Positions 1 to 7,528 of a stretch of 64,000 nt of DNA are shown piece after piece. The number at the start of each line of letters is the position of its first letter. The first letter of the stretch is position 1. The position numbers and the translations under genes are program-made. The DNA is from DATAES01 sp963721305 (GTDB lineage: Bacteria; Actinomycetota; Acidimicrobiia; Acidimicrobiales; JACDCH01): positions 248,001-312,000 of the forward strand of contig CAVRIR010000005.1 of assembly GCA_963721305.1 (NCBI GenBank), in the 5' to 3' direction. The notes under the pieces were generated by a model. It was given only the letters and a program-made list of their open reading frames with translations, did not search any database and was not told the DNA's origin.

Positions 1-370
1 CAAGGGCAGCAGGTAGCGGAATCGGAAGGCGCGATAGCCGTCGTCGCCCCGATCCATCGGTGCGAGCTCGTCGACCCGATCGTCGCCATCGAGGTCGTTC
101 CACAGCGATTCAACGTCGGCGGGCGATGCGAACGTGAGACCGAAGTGCTCGTAGCCGTGGCACACCATCGCGTCGTCCCGCTCACGGATGTTCACGTAGG
201 CCGGGCCACCGACGGCGAACGTCAACCGGTCAGGCAGCCGCAGCTCGTCGATCTCGCGCCAACCGACGTGCTTCCCGTAGAAGTCGGTGAGGAGCGCCCG
301 GGTCTCGTCCGTCAACGTCCCGCCGCGAGACGCTCATCGCAACGTGGTTGATCCCCGTCGACCGCGGCAT
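1..370 (-). CDS. VOC (glyoxalase-like) family protein, 3' end outside window, frameshifted
   Basis: The first frame from the ATG at 370 reads MPRSTGINHVAMSV, a typical first beta-strand of a vicinal-oxygen-chelate protein with a metal-ligand type His. The homology then continues in the next frame as LLTDFYGKHVGW, then FAVGGPAYVNI and YEHFGLTF, and runs off the left edge. A single extra base near 315-325, probably in a GGG run, separates the two frames. The first frame meets no useful VOC sequence after that point, and the second has a stop just upstream and only a TTG as possible start. The specific reaction of this VOC member cannot be told. It precedes no other gene in the window and follows the LLM gene by 18 bp, so it is probably the last gene of a minus-strand operon. 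Confidence 0.7.
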
Positions 371-388
371 CGTCGCTCCTGGTCCCGC

Positions 389-1360
389 CTACCTGGGCGC
401 GAGATCGCGGATCGCCTGCTGCGTCTGCACGCCGAAGGGAAGGATCGCGAGCGCAGGCGTGTCCACACCGTTGTCGATGTAGCGCTGCACGTGCTCTCGG
501 CACGCTTCCGGCGGACCGTGGACGATCAGCTCGTCGACGAGCGAGTCGGGGATCGATTCGACGGCACCCTTGCGATCGCCGTCCTTCCACTTCTTCCACA
601 TCGGCGCGAGGACGTCACCGCGCCCGAGCCAGTCGTGGAACGCGGCGTACACGGGAACGTTGAGGTACGCGGCGATCGCGAACTTGCCCGCCGCCCTCAC
701 GGATGCGGCGTCGTCCGTCGGCGCGACGAAGATGCGCGCGACGACCTCTCGCTTGCCACCGTCGCGCGCCGCGTTCTGCACGATCGGCGCGACCGTCTTC
801 ACGTCTTCGGCCGACAGCCAGTTGATGATGGCGCCGTCCCCTTCTCGCCCTGCCAGGCGCAACATGCCTTCGCGCAACGCGGCCACGAGAATCGGAACGG
901 GCTCGGGTGGCAAGGCGCGCAGCTTGAAGCCGCGCACCTTGAACGTGTCGAACTCCTGCGAGACCTTCTCGCCCGCCATCGCGGCGCGCAGGAACCGCAC
1001 CATGTCGCGCGTTCGCTCGTACGGGCTCTCGAAGGGGATGCCGTTCCATCCTTCGACGATCACGTTCGACGAGGTTCCGAGGCCGAGCACGAATCGACCG
1101 GGCGCGGCCTGCGCGAGCGATCCGACCGACTGCGCGAGACACGCCGGACCACGCGTGAACGCGGGGATGATCGCCGTGCCGAGACGCAACGACGGCGCCC
1201 ATTGCGACGCGAGCACCAACGGCGTGAAGCCGTCCGCGCCGTCGGCCTCGGCCGACCAGACGTCGGTGTAGCCGAGCGCCTCGAGCTCGACGATGAGATC
1301 GCGCTGCTCGCCGAGCGGCAAACCGTCGAACGGGATCGTCATGCCATAGCGCTGCGTCAT
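389..1360 (-). CDS. LLM-class F420-dependent oxidoreductase
   Basis: This 323-residue protein has the luciferase-like monooxygenase TIM barrel. The N-terminus has an MTIPFDG strand. RLGTAIIPAFTRGP and GRFVLGLGTSSNVIVEGW are the usual second and third conserved blocks, and the C-terminus has the VHGPPEACREHVQRY helix seen in F420-dependent members. It probably uses reduced F420 on an unknown substrate; cofC elsewhere in the window is consistent with F420 in this cell. The start is the ATG at 1360, which overlaps the thioesterase stop codon (ATGA), so the two genes are translationally coupled. A longer open frame upstream to 1570 is only the shadow of the thioesterase gene. Confidence 0.88.
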   Translation of the reverse strand: MTQRYGMTIPFDGLPLGEQRDLIVELEALGYTDVWSAEADGADGFTPLVLASQWAPSLRLGTAIIPAFTRGPACLAQSVGSLAQAAPGRFVLGLGTSSNVIVEGWNGIPFESPYERTRDMVRFLRAAMAGEKVSQEFDTFKVRGFKLRALPPEPVPILVAALREGMLRLAGREGDGAIINWLSAEDVKTVAPIVQNAARDGGKREVVARIFVAPTDDAASVRAAGKFAIAAYLNVPVYAAFHDWLGRGDVLAPMWKKWKDGDRKGAVESIPDSLVDELIVHGPPEACREHVQRYIDNGVDTPALAILPFGVQTQQAIRDLAPR

Positions 1361-2232
1361 CGTCCCCCCTCTTCCGCGAGCTCCCCCGCGGTCGCTTCCG
1401 ACTCCCCCATCTCGCGGCGGATCGCCGCCTCCATCTCCGGCGTCCAGAACCGCACCACACAGGATTGGCTCGCGATCGCGAGCAGCGTGCCGTCCTCGGA
1501 CCACAGGTGCACGAGCCCGTGACCGAACCCGCGCTGGATCGTGTGCACCTGGATGTCGAGCAACACCCACTCGGTGTCGACGAGCCGAGCGACGCGCAAG
1601 GTGTTGTCGAGGCTCGTGCCGCCGGCCATCTGACCGAGCGCCTGGCCGACGCCGAAGGGCACGTAGTCACCGAGGATGGCGAGCGTGCCGGCCGACATGT
1701 CGACACCATCCGGGATCCGCGCCCACATCGCGGAGCGACCCGAGCCGGGCGTGCCGTCGAATTCGCGGAAGTCACGACCGTCGGCGAGCCGCATGTCGAG
1801 CCGCTGCATGATCGAGTCGTCGCGAGGATTGCGGTAGGCGCGTGGCGCGCAGTCCGACGGTGGCGGGACCGCCGGCATCTCCTCCCACTGCCCGCCGACG
1901 TCGAGCGGGCGCGAGCCGAGCGCGCCGTTGACGGTGAGGATCTCGCGGTCGACGACGTGCGCGACCGCACGTGCCTGCGTCACGCGGTGCCCGTGCTCGG
2001 CGATCGTGACGTCGACGTCCATCGTCTCGGGAGGACGGGCGAACGACAGGTACTGCGACGTCGCCCAGACCACCGGCCGTCCTGTCGTCCCCTCCAGCGC
2101 GGCGATGCCCGCCGCTAGCCCACAGCCGCCGAACAGGAAGCCGCCGCCGGTGCACACCGAAGGCGTGATCGGCAGCACCCAGCGATGCGGGTTGTGGGTC
2201 GGCGCGAGGCCGATGAACTCGCGAGCGTCCAT
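1357..2232 (-). CDS. Acyl-CoA thioesterase family protein (TesB-like double hotdog)
   Basis: The 291-residue product matches the acyl-CoA thioesterase II/TesB double-hotdog layout. The first hotdog contains FLFGGCGLAAGIAAL and the substrate-proximal block QYLSFARPPETMDVDV. The second contains SLDNTLRVARLVDTEWVLLDIQ and the closing GFGHGLVHLWSEDGTLLA strand pair. It should hydrolyse acyl-CoA esters in the cytosol; chain-length preference cannot be read from sequence. It lies first in a coupled minus-strand unit with the LLM oxidoreductase (4-bp overlap), and the divergent region 2233-2362 separates it from the small plus-strand gene. Confidence 0.85.
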   Translation of the reverse strand: MDAREFIGLAPTHNPHRWVLPITPSVCTGGGFLFGGCGLAAGIAALEGTTGRPVVWATSQYLSFARPPETMDVDVTIAEHGHRVTQARAVAHVVDREILTVNGALGSRPLDVGGQWEEMPAVPPPSDCAPRAYRNPRDDSIMQRLDMRLADGRDFREFDGTPGSGRSAMWARIPDGVDMSAGTLAILGDYVPFGVGQALGQMAGGTSLDNTLRVARLVDTEWVLLDIQVHTIQRGFGHGLVHLWSEDGTLLAIASQSCVVRFWTPEMEAAIRREMGESEATAGELAEEGGR

Positions 2233-2328
2233 CGCCGCAACCCTACGGCAGCCGGGTCGGAGGTCGACCGTTGCACCAAATGCACCGATTGCACCGCTGC
2301 GTGTGACGACTGTCTACCCGTCGCGACG

Positions 2329-2356
2329 CTTCACTGTCACACCCCCTGGGGATGAT
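2329..2356 (+). promoter_or_regulatory. PafBC/RecA-NDp-like DNA-damage promoter motif
   Basis: The sequence CACTGTCACACCCCCTGG is followed by the hexamer GATGAT. Aligned to the published mycobacterial LexA-independent damage motif (tTGTCRgtg, eight bases, TAnnnT), the TGTCA core and the eight-base spacing fit, although the distal gtg reads cac. The same 20-base block recurs before the secreted nuclease gene at 5209. The expected transcription start would fall about seven bases after the hexamer, at or next to the ATG at 2363, predicting a leaderless transcript. Regulation is inferred from the motif only. Confidence 0.5.
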
Positions 2357-2362
2357 GGAGAC

Positions 2363-2518
2363 ATGGAACGACAGCTCCACCTGCTCGAGCCACCCGAGCC
2401 CGACTGGCACCTCGACGAGGCCACGAAGGAGATCGGGCGCAAAGGCGTGGCAGAGGCGCGGCAGGCGCTGCAGCAGGCCCGCAGGGTGTTGGCCGAGCAG
2501 CGTCGCGACGCCGCCTGA
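2363..2518 (+). CDS. Small conserved-looking 51-residue protein of unknown function
   Basis: The ATG at 2363 opens a 51-codon frame, MERQLHLLEP... ending QRRDAA. The C-terminal two thirds is an amphipathic, Arg/Ala/Gln-rich helix with no membrane segment. The family is not recognised. Support for it being real comes from the promoter-like motif directly upstream, which places the start codon at the expected transcription start, and from coding-type composition. No Shine-Dalgarno sequence is seen, as expected for a leaderless mRNA. The stop is 34 bp before the GlsB gene. A DNA-damage role is only a guess from the motif. Confidence 0.6.
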   Translation: MERQLHLLEPPEPDWHLDEATKEIGRKGVAEARQALQQARRVLAEQRRDAA

Positions 2519-2552
2519 GAACACGAACCGACACCGGTAGCGTCCCCGGACG

Positions 2553-2822
2553 ATGGGCGTGATCGGATGGATCGTCGTCGGCCTGCTCGCCGGCGCGCTG
2601 GCCAGGCGGGCGACCCGGTCCGAGCGCTTCGGCTGCCTCGGCACGATGGTGATCGGGATCCTCGGGGGAATCCTCGGAGGCGCGCTGTTCAACCTGGTCG
2701 GCGGCGAAGGAATCACCGATTTCGGCCTGTGGTCGATCCTCGTCGCGTTCGTCGGCGCGTGCGTGCTGCTGTTCCTCATGCAGGCGCTCGGCATCAACGA
2801 GCGCGGCCGGCGGCGCCACTGA
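2553..2822 (+). CDS. GlsB/YeaQ/YmgE-family small membrane protein
   Basis: This 89-residue protein is built of three hydrophobic segments. The first is GWIVVGLLAGALAR, the second is the Gly-rich VIGILGGILGGALF, and the third is ILVAFVGACVLLFLMQ, with an Arg-rich C-terminus. The Gly-rich middle helix and length are diagnostic of the transglycosylase-associated/YeaQ-YmgE family of inner-membrane stress proteins, whose biochemical role is unsettled. It follows the 51-residue gene and precedes the thiolase, both on the same strand. Confidence 0.85.
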   Translation: MGVIGWIVVGLLAGALARRATRSERFGCLGTMVIGILGGILGGALFNLVGGEGITDFGLWSILVAFVGACVLLFLMQALGINERGRRRH

Positions 2823-2888
2823 TTCCCTGCCCGCACGCGGTGGGGGGGAAATGCACTCCTGAGGGCGGGCACCGTAGGCTGATCTGCC

Positions 2889-4076
2889 ATGACTGAGATG
2901 AGCGGGAACGAAGTCGTCATCGTCGAGGCAGTGCGCTCGCCGATCGGACGGCGTGGCGGCGGCCTTTCGACCTTTCATTCGGCCGACCTCCTCGCCCGGG
3001 TCCAAGAGGAGCTGATCGACCGTTCCGGCATCGATCCCGCCGAGGTGGGTCAGGTCGTCGGCGGTTGTGTCAGCCAGGTCGGCATGCAGGGCTTCAACAT
3101 CACGCGCACGGCCTGGTTGACCGCAGGATTGCCCGTCTCTGTCGCCGCCACCACCGTGGACAGCCAGTGCGGCTCGTCCCAGCAGGCGACGAACATGGCG
3201 ACGAGCCTGGTCGCGTCCGGCGTGGTCGATGTCGCCGTCGCGTGCGGCGTCGAGCTGATGAGCCGCGTTCCGATGGGTTCGAGCCTCGGTGAAGGAGTCG
3301 GCAAGGCGGTTCCGAAGTCGTACTTCTCGCGCTACGAGTGGACGACGCAGTTCGAGGGCGCCGAGCGGATCGCCGAGAAGTGGGGCATCACCCGCGCCGA
3401 GACCGATCAGTTCGGCGTCGAATCGCAGGAGCGAGCAGCGCGCGCATGGGCCGAGGGCCGCTTCGACACGCAGATCGTCGCCGTCGATGCGCCGGATCTC
3501 GGTGAGGACGGCAAGCCGACGGGCACCACGCATCGGGTCGCACGTGACGAAGGCCTTCGCGAGACGACCCTCGCGAGCATCGGCGAGCTCAAGGCGGTGG
3601 CCCGTCCCGACGGTGTCCACACCGCGGCGTCGTCGTCGCAGATCTCCGACGCCGCTGCCGCGGTTCTGGTCATGACGAGGGCGAAGGCGGATGCGCTCGG
3701 CCTGAAGCCGCGTGCCCGAGTCGTGGACACGTGTCTCGTCGGCAGCGATCCGGTTCTCATGCTCACGGGTCCGATCGACGCGACGCACCGGCTGCTCGAG
3801 CGCACCGGCATGACGATGGACGACATGGATCTCACCGAGATCAATGAAGCGTTCGCGTCAGTCGTTCTCGCATGGGAGCGCGAGCTCACCCCTGATCACG
3901 AGACGGTCAACCCGAACGGCGGCGCGATCGCCCTGGGCCACGCCCTCGGTTCGACCGGCGCGGTGCTCGTGACCAAGGCACTGCACGAGCTCGAGCGCAT
4001 CGACGGCACCAACGCGTTGGTGACGATGTGCTGCGGTGGCGGACTCGGCACCGGCACCATCCTGCAGCGCATCTGA
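2889..4076 (+). CDS. Thiolase, steroid 3-ketoacyl-CoA thiolase-like (FadA5/FadA6 type)
   Basis: The 395-residue enzyme carries all thiolase landmarks. The acylated cysteine is Cys94 in DSQCGSSQQA, a context typical of mycobacterial FadA5-like enzymes. NEAFASVVLAWE contains the catalytic-site Asn, NGGAIALGHALGSTG the catalytic His, and MCCGGGLGTG the second cysteine. It should cleave 3-ketoacyl-CoA to acetyl- or propionyl-CoA plus a shortened acyl-CoA, perhaps of a steroid side chain or bulky acid. The ATG at 2889 gives the family-length N-terminus. The downstream phosphotransferase frame begins inside or directly after its stop. Confidence 0.9.
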   Translation: MTEMSGNEVVIVEAVRSPIGRRGGGLSTFHSADLLARVQEELIDRSGIDPAEVGQVVGGCVSQVGMQGFNITRTAWLTAGLPVSVAATTVDSQCGSSQQATNMATSLVASGVVDVAVACGVELMSRVPMGSSLGEGVGKAVPKSYFSRYEWTTQFEGAERIAEKWGITRAETDQFGVESQERAARAWAEGRFDTQIVAVDAPDLGEDGKPTGTTHRVARDEGLRETTLASIGELKAVARPDGVHTAASSSQISDAAAAVLVMTRAKADALGLKPRARVVDTCLVGSDPVLMLTGPIDATHRLLERTGMTMDDMDLTEINEAFASVVLAWERELTPDHETVNPNGGAIALGHALGSTGAVLVTKALHELERIDGTNALVTMCCGGGLGTGTILQRI

Positions 4077-5127
4077 TCAGCGGCACGGCTGCCGCTTCGT
4101 CTTCCATCGACGTTCCGGAAAGCGTTCGCCGTCGCGCCCTCGCGTACGGCGAGGCCGGCGCACGCTGGCTGCGGGAACTGCCGGCGATCGTCGAGGAGAT
4201 CGCACGCCGCTGGGACATCACCGTCGGTTCGACGCTCACCGGTGGAACCGCCGGGTACGTGGTGGACGCGACGACGGCGGACGGCGACGACGTCGTTCTC
4301 AAAGTGGCGATCCCGAGCTCGATCGAGGGCGCCGGCATGTTCGAGCGCGCCGTGGCGAGCTATGGGTTGGCGGGCGGCCGCGGCTGCGCCACGGTGTTCC
4401 GGCACGACGACGAGCTGTCCGCACTCTTGCTCGAGCGACTCGGCCGCAGCCTGGCAGACCTGCGACTGACCATCGCGCAGCAAGTCGACATCATCGGCCG
4501 GACCGTTCGACAGGTGTGGCGACCGGTGCCCGACGACGTCGCGCTGACCACCGGAGCGGACAAGGCGGGACAGCTCGCCGCGTACATCGTGTTCGCGTGG
4601 GACGCCCTCGGGCGACCGTGTGAAGAGCGGACCATCGCGCGTGCGTTGCAGTACGCGACCGACCGGGCCGCGTCCTTCGATCGCGCGGCCGCTGTGCTGG
4701 TGCACGGCGACGCGCACAGTTGGAACACGCTCGAGGCTTCGGGTGGCGAGTTCAAGCTGGTCGATCCGGAAGGACTGATCTCCGAGCCGGCCCACGACCT
4801 CGCCATCCCGATGCGCGAGCTGAACGACGAGCTGCTCGCCGGTGACGCCTTTGAGCTCGGCCGCGCCGAGCGCGGCGACTGAGCCGCCTGACCGGCGTTC
4901 CCGTGGAACCGATCTGGCAGTGGGGCTTCATCGAGCGCGTGTCGACGGGGCTGTTCGTCATGCAACTGGATCCATCCTCCGGCCACGACTTCCTGGCGAT
5001 CGCCGACCAGTGGTCGGCCCGGCTGAGCCGGACGACACGACTGATCTCCCTCCCCGATCACATTGATGGCTGGCCGACCGGATCCGGTGTGTCAGCCATC
5101 ACAGAAGACGCGTCGTCGGAACATTGA
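4028..5127 (+). CDS. Aminoglycoside/hydroxyurea-type phosphotransferase (APH_6_hur-like), frameshifted
   Basis: The first frame contains ITVGSTLTGGTAGYVV (nucleotide loop), DVVLKVAIPS (ATP-binding Lys), LVHGDAHSWNTL (catalytic loop HGDxxxxN) and KLVDPEGL (metal-binding DPE). This matches the streptomycin 6-kinase/hydroxyurea phosphotransferase family. It ends prematurely at 4882, while the expected C-terminal tail (LTGVPVEPIWQWGF, then GLFVMQLDPSSGHDFLAIAD) continues in another frame to about 5050-5127. One base is missing near 4870-4877. The start is uncertain: the frame opens with GTG at 4028 inside the thiolase gene, and no good ATG/GTG follows the thiolase stop. The end is also uncertain, because the last codons run into a hairpin repeat. 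The substrate is unknown. Confidence 0.65.
5060..5106. repeat. Hairpin repeat, copy 1 of a tandem pair
   Basis: This is an imperfect hairpin whose outer arms are TGATGGCTG and CAGCCATCA, enclosed by the flanks ACAT and CAGAA. The inner stem has three mismatches. The same flanks and outer arms return 61 bp downstream at 5121, so the pair looks like a tandem duplication of a small palindromic unit. Copy 1 overlaps the reconstructed 3' end of the phosphotransferase gene. Confidence 0.6.
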
Positions 5128-5166
5128 TGGCTGAGCCACCAGATCGGTGGCTCAGCAATCACAGAA
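5121..5166. repeat. Hairpin repeat, copy 2 of a tandem pair
   Basis: The arms TGATGGCTGAGCCACC and GGTGGCTCAGCAATCA pair over 16 positions with one mismatch around a 5-nt loop. The flanks ACAT...CAGAA match copy 1. It lies between the phosphotransferase and the nuclease gene and may end transcription or be a small mobile palindrome; there is no T-tract. Confidence 0.65.
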
Positions 5167-5208
5167 CGAACGATGCCCTGACCGCGCGGCCGGGTGAATG
5201 CGGCCGGC

Positions 5209-5235
5209 TTCACTGTCACACCCCCTGGTTACGAT
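5209..5235 (+). promoter_or_regulatory. PafBC/RecA-NDp-like DNA-damage promoter motif
   Basis: The block CACTGTCACACCCCCTGG is identical to the one at 2329. Here the spacing of eight bases after the TGTCACAC part leads to TACGAT, an exact TAnnnT -10 element. This fits the LexA-independent damage-inducible promoter class better than the first copy. It predicts a leader of roughly 57 nt before the nuclease ATG at 5298. The link to PafBC is by motif similarity only. Confidence 0.58.
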
Positions 5236-5297
5236 CTGAACACCTCGTCGACCGGGTCACGGTCTTCCTTCTCTGGAACTTCGAGAAAGAGGCCGCC

Positions 5298-5822
5298 ATG
5301 GCCCGAACGGCGATCACGAGGACCGTGACAGCGATGGTTGTCGTGTTGCTCGTCGCCGCGTGCTCGCACGGCACGTCAGCGAGCACCGACGGACGAGCGA
5401 CCATCGTGCGGATCATCGACGGCGACACCGTGGTCGCCGACGTCGGCGGCCACGAGGAGCACGTCCGCCTCATCGGCATCGACACGCCTGAGACGCACAA
5501 ACCGAACACACCCGTCGAGTGCTATGGCCCGGAGGCGTCGGCACGCCTTGCCGCGCTCATCCCGCCTGGCACGCGGGTGCGACTCGAGCGTGACCGAGAG
5601 TCGCGCGACGTCTACGGCCGGCTCCTCGCGTACATCTACCGCGAGAGCGACGGCCTGTTCGTCGAGCTGGCGATGGTGACCGACGGCTACGCGGGCCCGC
5701 TTGCGATCGCGCCGAACACGACCCACCGAGACGAGATCCAGGCCGCGGTCGACACGGCCCGCGCCGCACAGCGGGGCCTGTGGGGCGTGTGCGGCGGTTT
5801 CCACGTGCCAGGAGGCGGATAG
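5298..5822 (+). CDS. Secreted thermonuclease-like (SNase) lipoprotein
   Basis: The 174-residue product starts with a lipoprotein signal peptide (MARTAITR, hydrophobic AMVVVLLVAAC, lipobox VAAC with Cys about residue 20). It is followed by a staphylococcal-nuclease OB fold. Conserved catalytic blocks are present: RIIDGDTVV, RLIGIDTPETHKP and RDVYGRLLAYIY, which supply the Asp/Arg/Glu active-site set. It should be a surface-anchored, metal-dependent nuclease degrading DNA or RNA. The ATG at 5298 is chosen because it gives the signal peptide and has a GAGAAAGAGG ribosome-binding site; the longer open frame from 5124 lacks this. The upstream damage-type promoter motif suggests stress induction. 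Confidence 0.88.
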   Translation: MARTAITRTVTAMVVVLLVAACSHGTSASTDGRATIVRIIDGDTVVADVGGHEEHVRLIGIDTPETHKPNTPVECYGPEASARLAALIPPGTRVRLERDRESRDVYGRLLAYIYRESDGLFVELAMVTDGYAGPLAIAPNTTHRDEIQAAVDTARAAQRGLWGVCGGFHVPGGG

Positions 5823-5833
5823 CGTGCGACCCC

Positions 5834-6673
5834 GTGACGACGCTTGCCGAACGGCTGGGCTACGGCCCGGAAGACCGGCTGCTGATCATCAACTGCGACG
5901 ACCTCGGGTCGACCTATGCGGCCAACGTGGCGTGCTTCGAGGCGCTGCGCGACGGGCTGGCGACCAGCTCGACGCTCATGGTTCCGTGCCCGTGGGCGCG
6001 GGAGGCGGCATCGAGATATCTGGGCGAGGACGTCGGCGTCCACCTCACCTTGAACGCGGAGTACGACCTCTATCGCTGGGGTCCGATCACGCATTCGCCG
6101 TCGTTGCTCGATGGCGATGGCGGGTTCCCGCGCACGATCGAAGACGTCTGGGATCACGCAGACCTCGACGAGGTGAGGCGAGAGCTGCGCGCGCAGGTCG
6201 AGCGGGCGATCTTGTGGGGCTTCGATGTCAGCCATCTCGACTCGCACATGGGAGCGCTGCAGTTGCGGCCCGAGTTCTTCGACGTCTACCTGGATCTCGC
6301 GCTCGAGTTCGGCCTGCCGTTGCGACTGTCGGGCGCGTCGACCGAGCGATTGATCGGGTTCCCGTTCCGCCAGCTCGCGGCCGAGCAGGGCGTGCTGTTC
6401 CCGGATCACTTCATCCATGTTCGGGGGGTTGGGAGCCGGCGGTCGGTCGAACGGGCGGTGCTCGACCTGCGACCGGGCGTCACGGAGGTGTATGTGCACC
6501 CGGCGATCGACACGGCGGAGCTGCGGGCGCTGGCGCCGGATTGGGCCGCACGGGTCGACGATCACGATCTCGTCGTGCGCGATGGCAGTTTGCGGACGCT
6601 GCTCGAACGCAGCGGGGTCCACCTCGTGGGCTATCGAGAGTTCAGAGACCTGCAGCGGAGCGCGGCAGCGTGA
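5834..6673 (+). CDS. ChbG/HpnK (YdjC-like) carbohydrate deacetylase
   Basis: The 279-residue protein shows the YdjC family metal site. LLIINCDDLGSTYAANV provides the Asp pair, GVHLTLNAEYD and DVSHLDSHMGALQLRP supply the His ligands, and TEVYVHPAID closes the barrel. Members remove acetyl groups from chito-oligosaccharides or polyisoprenoid N-acetylglucosamine. The GTG at 5834 is preferred because the remaining upstream frame overlaps the nuclease gene by 40 bp and is not conserved-looking. It sits 11 bp after the nuclease stop. Confidence 0.83.
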   Translation: MTTLAERLGYGPEDRLLIINCDDLGSTYAANVACFEALRDGLATSSTLMVPCPWAREAASRYLGEDVGVHLTLNAEYDLYRWGPITHSPSLLDGDGGFPRTIEDVWDHADLDEVRRELRAQVERAILWGFDVSHLDSHMGALQLRPEFFDVYLDLALEFGLPLRLSGASTERLIGFPFRQLAAEQGVLFPDHFIHVRGVGSRRSVERAVLDLRPGVTEVYVHPAIDTAELRALAPDWAARVDDHDLVVRDGSLRTLLERSGVHLVGYREFRDLQRSAAA

Positions 6674-6746
6674 GTGCGCGGTCGACGAGGCCGGCGAGCT
6701 GAGAAGCGCGTTCGCGCGATCAGGAGTCCACTACCGTCGCCACCAC

Positions 6747-7124
6747 ATGGGTCGTGTCCGTGCTGTCGCGGTGCTCGGGCTCGTCCTCGTCACGGTCGGC
6801 CTCTTCTCCGGCTGCGATCACGGAGCCGCCAAGCCCGGCCCGCAAGACGGTGCCAGCCTCGACTTCACCAGCAAAGCGACGGTGACGATCGACGATGCCG
6901 GCATCTCGCCGAGCGAGGTGCGGGTGCAGGTCGGTGACGCGATCACCGTGGTCAACAACGGCTCCCGAGATCACGGGCTGACCAGCTCGTCGATCGACGC
7001 AGGCACGTTGCATCCGGGTGATTCGACCGTCGTGTTCCTGACGTCGGCCGGGCGCATCGATGCCTACGACCGCACGAACGCCGATCACAAGTTGGTCATC
7101 GACGTGTCCGCCGCAGGGGCCTGA
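6747..7124 (+). CDS. Cupredoxin-fold lipoprotein lacking an obvious copper Cys
   Basis: This 125-residue protein has a signal peptide with lipobox FSGC (Cys23) and then a small all-beta domain. The phrases GISPSEVRVQVGDAITVVNNGSRDHGL and LHPGDSTVVFL are the plastocyanin-like pattern, including the first His. The C-terminal loop (DRTNADHKLVIDV) keeps a His but has no Cys, so a normal type 1 copper centre is unlikely. The ATG at 6747 fits the signal peptide. It may be a degenerate electron carrier or a binding domain. Confidence 0.75.
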   Translation: MGRVRAVAVLGLVLVTVGLFSGCDHGAAKPGPQDGASLDFTSKATVTIDDAGISPSEVRVQVGDAITVVNNGSRDHGLTSSSIDAGTLHPGDSTVVFLTSAGRIDAYDRTNADHKLVIDVSAAGA

Positions 7125-7135
7125 CCTGCGACCCG

Positions 7136-7522
7136 TCAGTACTCGGTCGACGCGTTGACCTTGTCGATCGCTGCCTTGTACTCCGAGCTCTCGAGCAACG
7201 GCATCAACGACATGAGCGTCCCCGTGCTGCCGACCATCTTCAAGCGACCTTGCATGAAGCCCGCGGCCGCGTCGATCTCGCCCTTGGCGACCCCGAGGTA
7301 GTCCTTGTAGACGACGGTCATGGTGAGGTCGGTGGCGGCATCCTCGCCGAGCGACGTCTGCACGATCCGACCGTTGTCGATCACCGTCGAGAACGTCACG
7401 TCGCCGTCGGGCGTCCCGGTGACCTTGTACTGCACGCGGGCGGACGCACCCGGACGCTCGGGAAACGAGGCGCCGGCATCGCGCAGCAGATCGAGCCACT
7501 CCTGGCTCAGGAACTTCGCCAC
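7136..7522 (-). CDS. SCP-2 sterol-transfer domain protein
   Basis: The 128-residue protein is a stand-alone SCP2 domain. It has FSTVIDNGRIVQTSLGED, then DLTMTVVYKDYLGVAKGEIDAAAGFMQGRLKMVGS, the classic strand-turn-helix near the lipid tunnel, and ends with a short helix. It should bind sterols or fatty acyl compounds in the cytosol. It follows mca by 6 bp on the same strand and is convergent with the cupredoxin gene. Confidence 0.87.
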   Translation of the reverse strand: MAKFLSQEWLDLLRDAGASFPERPGASARVQYKVTGTPDGDVTFSTVIDNGRIVQTSLGEDAATDLTMTVVYKDYLGVAKGEIDAAAGFMQGRLKMVGSTGTLMSLMPLLESSEYKAAIDKVNASTEY

Positions 7523-7528
7523 GAAGGG

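Noticed and set aside
287..1522. Long plus-strand open frame over the LLM and thioesterase genes
   Set aside because: It is Arg/His/Asp-rich, has no family motifs and is the antisense shadow typical of GC-rich genes.
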